From CAG-273 sp051891195 (lineage in GTDB: Bacteria > Bacillota > Clostridia > TANB77 > CAG-508), in the NCBI GenBank assembly GCA_051891195.1, contig JBJFEZ010000018.1, positions 1-13,171 of the forward strand: a DNA stretch of 13,171 nt, written 5' to 3'. Under the pieces are notes generated by a model. That model worked only from the letters and a program-made list of their open reading frames with translations. It was not told where the DNA came from and did no database searches. Position numbers and translations under genes: made by a program. Of this stretch, positions 7,654-13,171 are shown piece after piece. How positions within the stretch are numbered: the first letter of the stretch is position 1; each line of letters begins with the position of its first letter.

Positions 7654-9852
7654 TTAATCTCCTAAAGTAACTTTAATTACTGTACCTTCTTCAACGGAAG
7701 TATTTGCAATAGGGTCTTGACTAACAACCGTACCAGAACCAATTATTGAATAATTTAAGTTTCTTTCTTTTAATAAATTTTTTACTTGTGATGCGGATTT
7801 GCCTATTAAATCAGGAACTTGTTTTGACACACGAGTGTTTTCAGTTTCTGTATATAATTTAATAATAGAGCCTTTTACAAGTTCAGAACCTTTTACAGGA
7901 TATTGCTGAGTAACAATATCAGAAGAATTTGCAGAGGTACTGCAAGTAAATCCACTTTTTTCTAACAACTTTTTAGCCTCAGCTACAGTTTTGTTTACTA
8001 CATTAGGTAAAGTAACAGTATTATTAGAAGAATTATCAGAACTATCAGAAGATACCTGTAAATATGGCAATACTTCACTTAAAATTTGACCAGCTACAGG
8101 AGCTGCAACAGAACTACCTTGATGACCTTTAGAACCTTGAGGATCGTAAAGTGTTACTAATAATACTACTTCAGGATTTTCAGTAGGAGAAATAGCTAAA
8201 AATGAGGCTGTATAACCTTCATCTTTATTAGATGGATCTGGCTCAGATGTTCCAGTTTTTCCAGCTATAGAATATCCTTTTACTTTAGCGTTTGAGCCTG
8301 TGCCATCTGTTACAACTGATTCTAACATATCCATAACTGTGTTAGCAGTTTCAGCTGAGATAACTTGTCTAACTTGTACAGGTTCAATGGTGGTAACTGC
8401 ACCTGTATCAGTATTTTTTACTTCTTTAACAATTCGTGGTTGCATTAAAATTCCATTATTTGCTATACTACAGGCAGCTGTTATCATTTGGAGAGGTGTT
8501 ATTTTAAATCTTTGACCAAACGACATTGTAGCAAGTTCAACTGGACCTACATCCTCTAAATCCCAAAAAATAGAAGAATTAGACTCACCTATAGTGGCTA
8601 TACCAGTTGAATTAAAAAATCCAAAAGCATCATAATATTTATAGCAAGTAGCAGCTTTAATTTTGCTATTAATTTGAACAAATGCAGGATTACAAGAATT
8701 TTCTAAAGCTTCTCTTAAACTTTGGCTGCCGTGACCTGCCCTATGTGAACAATTTATTTGTGTACCATATACCATTTGATATCCTTTACAAGAATATACA
8801 TCAGCAACATCTGGAGAAGCCAAATCTTCTTCTAATGCAATAGAGGCTGTAATAATTTTAAATACAGAACCAGGTTCATATGTATCTGTAATAGCACGAT
8901 TGCGATATAAATTATTTAAAGTGTTATTTTTTTCGGATGAACTCATTTTATTCCAGTCTTTTTCGCTAATGTGACTAGGTATGTCAAAAGGATTATTAAG
9001 GTTATAATCTGGATAAGTTGCCATTGCAAGAATATCTCCATTTTTAGGATTCATTACAATTACATTACCACCACGTCCACAATCATTTTCAATACAAGCT
9101 TGCTTTAAATATTTTTCAACTATGCTTTGTATATTAGCATCAATAGTTAAAGTTATATCACTACCATTTTCGGCAGAAATATATGTCTGGTTATTATCAG
9201 GAATAAATTCTTGAATAGCATCTTGAGAAGTAACTACTTTTCCAGGAGTACCTGTTAAAACATTATCCCAAGCAGACTCTAGTCCCTCTAAGCCTTGATT
9301 CATATCTCCACAAAAACCTATTAAAGAAGAGGCTAAATTTTCATATGGATAATATCTTTTGGTATCTTCATCAATATTAATTCCTGAATAAATTTCTTCG
9401 TCATTCATCCATTTTTTTAGCTTATCAATTTTATCTTTTTCTACTTTTCTTGCAATAGTGTCATAACTAGAATCACTAGATACTGTTTCCAAAGTTTTTT
9501 CATAATCTAATTCAAAAATTTCTGAAAAAGCTTTAGCAACCTTTTCTTTTAAAAGTTTTGTTTCTTCTTCATTTATTTTTCCATCTTTTTTTACTACAAT
9601 AGAATTTGGAGAAATACTTACTGTATCTACTTGAGCACTTACTGCCAAGGGCTTTCCGGTAGAGTCGTAGATTGTACCTCTTTTAGGGCTAATTGTACGG
9701 CTAGTAATTAACTGATTATACATTTGTTTTTTTAAGTCAGCACCTTGCACAAATTGAAGAAAAGCAATACGAAGAAGTAGTAAAAACATAAGAATAAAAA
9801 TTATAAGCATTGCGATTCTTAATTTTTTAGAAATGTTAGATTTTTTTTCCAT
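7654..9852 (-). CDS. Class B penicillin-binding protein (peptidoglycan D,D-transpeptidase) with two PASTA domains
   Basis: This 732-residue protein has one N-terminal membrane anchor (about 11-32), so the rest lies outside the cell. A PBP dimerisation domain starts at 'SRTISPKRGTIYDSTGKPLA' (51-70). The transpeptidase domain (about 235-595) has the active-site motif SVFK (329-332, catalytic Ser329), the second motif SCN (386-388) and KTG (532-534). It is followed by a Ser/Asn-rich linker (601-611) and two PASTA repeats (about 613-670 and 677-730), which bind wall fragments. It cross-links peptidoglycan. Architecture fits the PBP2x/SpoVD group, but no mraY, murE or ftsL neighbour is present to decide between division and sporulation, so I give no gene symbol. 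GGGAGG (9857-9862), 4 nt before the ATG, sets the start. The gene begins 16 bp after the HD-GYP gene and is probably co-transcribed with it. Confidence 0.93.
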   Translation of the reverse strand: MEKKSNISKKLRIAMLIIFILMFLLLLRIAFLQFVQGADLKKQMYNQLITSRTISPKRGTIYDSTGKPLAVSAQVDTVSISPNSIVVKKDGKINEEETKLLKEKVAKAFSEIFELDYEKTLETVSSDSSYDTIARKVEKDKIDKLKKWMNDEEIYSGINIDEDTKRYYPYENLASSLIGFCGDMNQGLEGLESAWDNVLTGTPGKVVTSQDAIQEFIPDNNQTYISAENGSDITLTIDANIQSIVEKYLKQACIENDCGRGGNVIVMNPKNGDILAMATYPDYNLNNPFDIPSHISEKDWNKMSSSEKNNTLNNLYRNRAITDTYEPGSVFKIITASIALEEDLASPDVADVYSCKGYQMVYGTQINCSHRAGHGSQSLREALENSCNPAFVQINSKIKAATCYKYYDAFGFFNSTGIATIGESNSSIFWDLEDVGPVELATMSFGQRFKITPLQMITAACSIANNGILMQPRIVKEVKNTDTGAVTTIEPVQVRQVISAETANTVMDMLESVVTDGTGSNAKVKGYSIAGKTGTSEPDPSNKDEGYTASFLAISPTENPEVVLLVTLYDPQGSKGHQGSSVAAPVAGQILSEVLPYLQVSSDSSDNSSNNTVTLPNVVNKTVAEAKKLLEKSGFTCSTSANSSDIVTQQYPVKGSELVKGSIIKLYTETENTRVSKQVPDLIGKSASQVKNLLKERNLNYSIIGSGTVVSQDPIANTSVEEGTVIKVTLGD

Positions 9853-9868
9853 TTTTCCTCCCGTATTA

Positions 9869-10807
9869 TTAAACTCTTAATTTTTTAATTATTTTTATTT
9901 CGTTATATAACTGTTTAATAATATCTTCACGAGTAGCTAAAGCTTGAATATATTCTGATAATATTGTTGCATAATTGTCAAAATTTTCTCCTTCTTGAAA
10001 TAAAAGCTTCATACCCTCGTGATAATAATCTTTGTTTTTCTGCTTATTAGAACTATTAGCTTTTTTATCATAACCTTCAATTACTTTTAAACGTTTAATT
10101 TGTTGCTTTAAATATTCAACATAATCCATAACACAACTAATTTCATATAAAGTATCATCTATAACAACCTTAAATAGCTTTTTTAAAATAAGCCCATTAA
10201 TTTTACCTAACTTTTCTTTTTCGGATAACTGGTCTAGAGCTATAAACCTAGGGTCTGGCTTAGTATCCTTAATTAAGTCTTTTAGTGTTTCAGAAATATT
10301 AATATGTGTAGTATATTGTCTTTTGGTAACAATAGCATCATATTCATCAGCAACACGAATAATCTGAGCCTCATAAGGAATATCTTTTCTAGAAATTCCA
10401 TTTGGATAACCACTTCCATCAAGAGCCTCGTGATGGTCTAAAGCTGCCAAAGCATAAGGACGTAGTTTAGAATCTTTCATACACATATCATATCCTAAAG
10501 TTGTATGTGTTTTAATCACTTCGTACTCTTCAGGAGTTAGTTTATCGGGTTTATTTAAAATTTTAGAAGGTATAAATAATTTACCAATATCGTGCAAATA
10601 TCCGCCAATAGTACAATGTACAGTAAAAGACTGTTTACAATTTAAATATTCACATATTCTACAACATAAATTGGCAACATTTTCGCTATGCTTTCTTGTA
10701 AAAGGGTCTAATCTTTCTAATACTTGCAACTGATATTGCATAATTTGATTTAAGTTATATGACTTTAGATTGATTGGACTATAAAAGTCAAATTTATTTT
10801 CAAACAT
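9869..10807 (-). CDS. HD-GYP domain protein, probable cyclic-dinucleotide phosphodiesterase
   Basis: 312 residues from the ATG at 10807. The HD-GYP core covers about residues 25-165: HSENVA (His40), HDIGK (72-76), 'EYEVIKTHTTLGYDM' (His101), DHHEALDGSGYPNG (124-137, with the GYP triad at 133-135) and RVADEYDAI (Asp154). All expected metal ligands are present, so it should be active. Known HD-GYP enzymes hydrolyse c-di-GMP or cGAMP, but the substrate cannot be read from sequence. There is no membrane segment or sensor domain at the N terminus. The C-terminal half (about 170-312) is helical and Lys-rich and I do not recognise it. The frame extends 20 codons upstream to 10867, but I chose 10807 because AAAGGAG (10814-10820) lies 6 nt before it and the likely promoter overlaps the extension. 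It is first in a two-gene unit with the PBP. Confidence 0.9.
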   Translation of the reverse strand: MFENKFDFYSPINLKSYNLNQIMQYQLQVLERLDPFTRKHSENVANLCCRICEYLNCKQSFTVHCTIGGYLHDIGKLFIPSKILNKPDKLTPEEYEVIKTHTTLGYDMCMKDSKLRPYALAALDHHEALDGSGYPNGISRKDIPYEAQIIRVADEYDAIVTKRQYTTHINISETLKDLIKDTKPDPRFIALDQLSEKEKLGKINGLILKKLFKVVIDDTLYEISCVMDYVEYLKQQIKRLKVIEGYDKKANSSNKQKNKDYYHEGMKLLFQEGENFDNYATILSEYIQALATREDIIKQLYNEIKIIKKLRV

Positions 10808-10838
10808 TGTTTTCTCCTTTGTTAATATAATTAATATT

Positions 10839-10867
10839 ATAATACTATAAAAACAAATTAAAGGCAA
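10839..10867 (-). promoter_or_regulatory. Probable promoter of the HD-GYP-PBP unit
   Basis: Read on the minus strand: TTGCCT (10862-10867), 17-nt spacer, TATTAT (10839-10844). A second -10-like TATAAT overlaps three bases further on, with a poor 20-nt spacing. Transcription would start near 10832, inside the possible N-terminal extension, which supports the start at 10807. Confidence 0.55.
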
Positions 10868-11058
10868 TAAAAAAATATAAAAGAAGTATCAAAACTGACA
10901 TTTTTCTAACTCGTCATTCTTCGAACCACTTGTATGTTCTAAACTAACATACTTATAGTCTTTACAATAAGTAAATAGTAACCATTTTTAATATAATTGT
11001 GTTAATATTACACAAATATTACAAATACATTAAAAATTTGTAACAAATTCCCAAAACA

Positions 11059-11087
11059 TTTACAAAATAAGACAAAAAACGTATAAT
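11059..11087 (+). promoter_or_regulatory. Sigma-A-type promoter of the surface-protein gene
   Basis: TTTACA (11059-11064), 17-nt spacer, consensus TATAAT (11082-11087). The start would fall near 11094, giving a 30-nt leader that carries the ribosome site GAGGAG (11109-11114). Confidence 0.75.
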
Positions 11088-11123
11088 AAAAGAGAAAAGA
11101 TATATAAAGAGGAGAAAACCAAT

Positions 11124-13171
11124 ATGAAGAAAAATACAAAAGTAAAGCTAAGATTAGCAATAATATTAATAGCTTTAGTAATAGTAACTATTATTGGTGT
11201 AATAGAGTACCATAATGTTACAAATATAAACAAAATTGCTCAAAACAAAGATATAGAACTAAAAGAGCAAACAGTATGGAATAGTGAAACGCAAGGTCTA
11301 GGCCTAGAAGTAACAGAGGATGATATAACAACAAAAAGTATAACAGTAAAAGTAGTAAAAGCAGAAATAGAATCAGCATCAGAGCAAAACCTAGAATATA
11401 AATATTATATAAAAGAATCAAACAAAGTAGATTATGAAAAAACTGCAAGTTATACAGGAACACAAAAAAGTTATACATATAGCAATTTGGTAGCAGCCAA
11501 AAATTATGATGTAAAAGTAGTTTTAACAAACTCAAACACAGAAATAGAGTCAGAATTAAAAGTAATAAACACAAAACAAGTACCAAATGCGCAAGAAGAA
11601 ATAACAAAAGGAACAATAACATCAAGTGAACCAACTTGGAGTAATGGAAAAGCAAGTGTAACATTAAGTACAACAACAGGGCTAAATATAGAATATCAAG
11701 TAAATACAGCAACAGAAGGGGGATGGACACAGGGAACAACTGTAAGTAATCTAAAAAATGGAGACATAGTAAGAATACGTTTATCAGATGGAAAAAATAA
11801 AGGAAATGCAGGAAGTATAACAATAGGAGATACAGCACAAGAAGTAAGTATAACAGCACAAGAAACAACAGAAAACAGTATAACAGTAAAAGTAGCTAGT
11901 AATAACAAAGAATATAGAGAAGAAACAAGAACAGAATATAGTTATTACATAAAAGAAGCTAGTACAGCAAATTATCCAAATACACCAACATATACAGGAA
12001 CAAATAGCTATACATTTAATAGTCTAACCTCAGGAAAAAAATATGACATAAAAGTAGTGTTAACAAACAAAGCAGGAAATATAATACAAGGGGAACTAAA
12101 AGAAAATGAAACAGTATTAGATCCTATGAATATTTATGTAACATTATACACAGATGGTACATTAGGATTTAGCAATAACACAGAAACAATGTCAGGAAAA
12201 ACAGTACAAACATCTTATGGCAATATTAGAGGAAAAAGCTATACTTCTGCTTCTTCAGTTCCTTGGTATGCAGATAGAACTAGTGTTTTAACAGCTGTAT
12301 TTAATAATGTAGTAGTTCCACCAAGTACAGCATATTGGCTTTATAATTGCAGTAATATGACTGAAGTTATAAACACACATAATTTAGATACAAGTAAAGT
12401 AACAAATATGTACGCTATGTTTTATCAATGTAGTAGTCTAACAACTTTAGATGTAAGTAACTTTGATACAAGTAAAGTAACAAACATGGGAGATATGTTT
12501 GATAATTGCCAAAAAATAACGAGCTTAAATTTAAGCAACTTTGATACAAGTAAAGTGACATATATGAGCAGTATGTTTTTTGCCTGCTATAATCTAACAA
12601 GCTTAGATTTGAGTAACTTTAATACAAGTAATGTAAAAAACATGAGCTGGATGTTTTATGACTGTAGCAGTCTAACAACATTGAATGTAACCAATTTTGA
12701 CACAAGCAATGTAACCAATATGGGGTATATGTTTAATGGATGCCAAAAATTAACAAGTTTAGATGTAAGTAACTTTGATACAAGCAATGTAACCAATATG
12801 AGGTATATGCTTAATGGATGCCAAAATTTAACAACATTAGATGTAACTAACTTTGATACAAGTAAAGTAACAGACATGAGTAATATGTTTTCTAGCTGTA
12901 GCGGTCTAACAACATTAGATGTAACTAATTTTGATACAAGTAATGTAAAAGACATGAGCTGGATGTTTTATGACTGTAGCAGTCTAACAACATTAGATGT
13001 AACTAATTTTGATACAAGTAATGTAACAACTATGTATTGTATGTTTTCTAACTGTAAAGGTCTAACAACTTTAAATGTAAGTAACTTTGATACAAGTAAA
13101 GTAACAGACATGAGTAGTATGTTTTCTAGCTGTAGCGGTCTAACAACATTAGATGTAACTAATTTTGATAC
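11124..13171 (+). CDS. BspA-type 26-residue-repeat surface protein with fibronectin-III-like modules (3' end outside window)
   Basis: The frame runs from ATG 11124 to the window edge, 682 codons without a stop, so the C terminus and any wall anchor are unseen. GAGGAG, 9 nt upstream, sets the start. Residues 1-30 are a basic tip plus a hydrophobic segment (RLAIILIALVIVTIIGVI), a signal or membrane anchor. Residues about 66-152 and 246-335 are two related beta modules that look fibronectin-III-like (SITVKV...YYIKE...YTGT...KVVLTN). Between them (about 155-240) is a different beta-rich module (WSNGKASVTLSTTTGLNIEYQV...VRIRLSDGKN) of the kind seen in clostridial surface proteins. From residue 422 follow tandem 26-residue units with consensus DTS[KN]VT[ND]MxxMFxxCxxLT[TS]LDV[ST]NF, the BspA/DUF285 leucine-rich repeat. 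Such proteins are secreted and often bind host or bacterial surfaces. The actual ligand is unknown. It has its own strong promoter, divergent from the HD-GYP-PBP unit. Confidence 0.9.
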   Translation, partial: MKKNTKVKLRLAIILIALVIVTIIGVIEYHNVTNINKIAQNKDIELKEQTVWNSETQGLGLEVTEDDITTKSITVKVVKAEIESASEQNLEYKYYIKESNKVDYEKTASYTGTQKSYTYSNLVAAKNYDVKVVLTNSNTEIESELKVINTKQVPNAQEEITKGTITSSEPTWSNGKASVTLSTTTGLNIEYQVNTATEGGWTQGTTVSNLKNGDIVRIRLSDGKNKGNAGSITIGDTAQEVSITAQETTENSITVKVASNNKEYREETRTEYSYYIKEASTANYPNTPTYTGTNSYTFNSLTSGKKYDIKVVLTNKAGNIIQGELKENETVLDPMNIYVTLYTDGTLGFSNNTETMSGKTVQTSYGNIRGKSYTSASSVPWYADRTSVLTAVFNNVVVPPSTAYWLYNCSNMTEVINTHNLDTSKVTNMYAMFYQCSSLTTLDVSNFDTSKVTNMGDMFDNCQKITSLNLSNFDTSKVTYMSSMFFACYNLTSLDLSNFNTSNVKNMSWMFYDCSSLTTLNVTNFDTSNVTNMGYMFNGCQKLTSLDVSNFDTSNVTNMRYMLNGCQNLTTLDVTNFDTSKVTDMSNMFSSCSGLTTLDVTNFDTSNVKDMSWMFYDCSSLTTLDVTNFDTSNVTTMYCMFSNCKGLTTLNVSNFDTSKVTDMSSMFSSCSGLTTLDVTNFD
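11337..11531 (+). repeat. First copy of a duplicated fibronectin-III-like coding module
   Basis: This matches 11877-12068 at a spacing of 540 nt, falling to 537 after a one-codon gap. The first 18 nt (AGTATAACAGTAAAAGTA) are identical in both copies, as are most of the bases coding for YYIKE, YTGT and KVVLTN. By hand alignment about half of the residues agree. Confidence 0.75.
11877..12068 (+). repeat. Second copy of the duplicated fibronectin-III-like coding module
   Basis: Partner of 11337-11531, one codon shorter (lost next to the YTGT motif). The copy has diverged more in its loops than in its strands, as expected for an old duplication kept for its fold. Confidence 0.75.
12387..13171 (+). 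repeat. Tandem array of 78-nt units coding for 26-residue leucine-rich repeats
   Basis: Units start at 12387, 12465, 12543, 12621, 12699, 12777, 12855, 12933, 13011 and 13089, with an eleventh beginning at 13167. The period is exactly 78 nt throughout, without any indel. Each unit keeps MF/ML, one Cys at position 15, and a LxxLxxxxF pattern. Position 4 alternates between Lys and Asn (K K K N N N K N N K). Units 12855 and 13089 differ at one base only, and units 12621 and 12933 at five, so units have been copied by recombination. The array runs on beyond the window. Confidence 0.95.

Larger units (their letters stand above)
10808..11123. other. Divergent intergenic region between the HD-GYP and surface-protein genes
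   Basis: These 316 bp hold no gene that I can support. Besides one promoter in each direction they contain three inverted repeats. GTATGTT/AACATAC (10932-10952) has a 7-nt loop. TTGTGT/ACACAA (10997-11015) has a 7-nt loop. AATTTGT-A-ACAAATT (11035-11049) is a 15-bp near-palindrome ending 9 bp before the -35 box of the surface-protein promoter. The last two could be operator sites, but AT-rich DNA gives such repeats by chance. Nothing resembling a riboswitch or RNA gene is seen. Confidence 0.5.

Noticed and set aside
10808..10867. 20-residue N-terminal extension of the HD-GYP protein (hydrophobic, possible signal)
   Set aside because: No ribosome site precedes the upstream ATG, the probable promoter overlaps it, and a good AAAGGAG stands before the ATG at 10807.
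11218..11868. Minus-strand open frame of 216 codons opposite the surface-protein gene
   Set aside because: The product is mostly Leu with scattered Phe and Tyr, the antisense of ACA/GTA/AAA-rich codons. It carries no family motif and conflicts with a well-supported gene.
12656..12955. Minus-strand frame with repeated LLVSKLVTSNVV
   Set aside because: Its repeats merely mirror the 78-nt leucine-rich repeat units on the + strand.
12387..13171. Regularly spaced repeats as a possible CRISPR array
   Set aside because: Units are directly joined, in frame and coding, with no unique spacers; they are protein repeats.

Overview
The window is AT-rich, low-GC Firmicutes DNA, most likely from an anaerobic gut-type Clostridia genome. 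The evidence is the gene order gdpP-rplI-dnaB followed by tilS and ftsH, strong Shine-Dalgarno sites about 7 nt before most starts, sigma-A-like promoters, and a BspA-type 26-residue-repeat surface protein typical of gut and oral anaerobes. All reading frames make sense with the standard bacterial code. Of the eight stop codons visible, six are TAA, two are TAG and none is TGA.

Layout. Bases 1-341 are the 3' end of a gene that looks like the tail of an Rpn-type (PD-(D/E)XK) nuclease/transposase-related protein. A hairpin terminator (416-440) and a strong promoter (456-484) then introduce the housekeeping run on the + strand: gdpP (c-di-AMP phosphodiesterase), a 150-bp element with perfect 25-bp inverted ends, rplI (ribosomal protein L9), dnaB (replicative helicase), tilS (tRNA-Ile lysidine synthase, short form) and ftsH (membrane AAA+ protease, TTG start). 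Likely separate promoters precede tilS and ftsH. A symmetrical 15-bp hairpin (7611-7645) ends ftsH and also the convergent minus-strand pair. That pair is an HD-GYP phosphodiesterase gene followed 16 bp later by a class B penicillin-binding protein gene with two PASTA domains. A divergent intergenic region (10808-11123) holds a promoter in each direction and several inverted repeats. The window ends inside a large surface-protein gene (11124 onward): membrane anchor or signal segment, two fibronectin-III-like modules separated by another beta-rich module, then at least ten tandem 26-residue leucine-rich repeats at an exact 78-nt period.

How the genes fit together. The first half is replication, translation and protein quality control, with c-di-AMP turnover (GdpP). 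The second half is cell envelope: peptidoglycan cross-linking (PBP), a c-di-GMP-type signalling enzyme (HD-GYP) in the same unit, and a repeat-rich surface protein. I see no clear multi-gene novel system. The least explained items are the 150-bp inverted-repeat element between gdpP and rplI, the inverted repeats at the surface-protein promoter, and the near-identical units in the repeat array.
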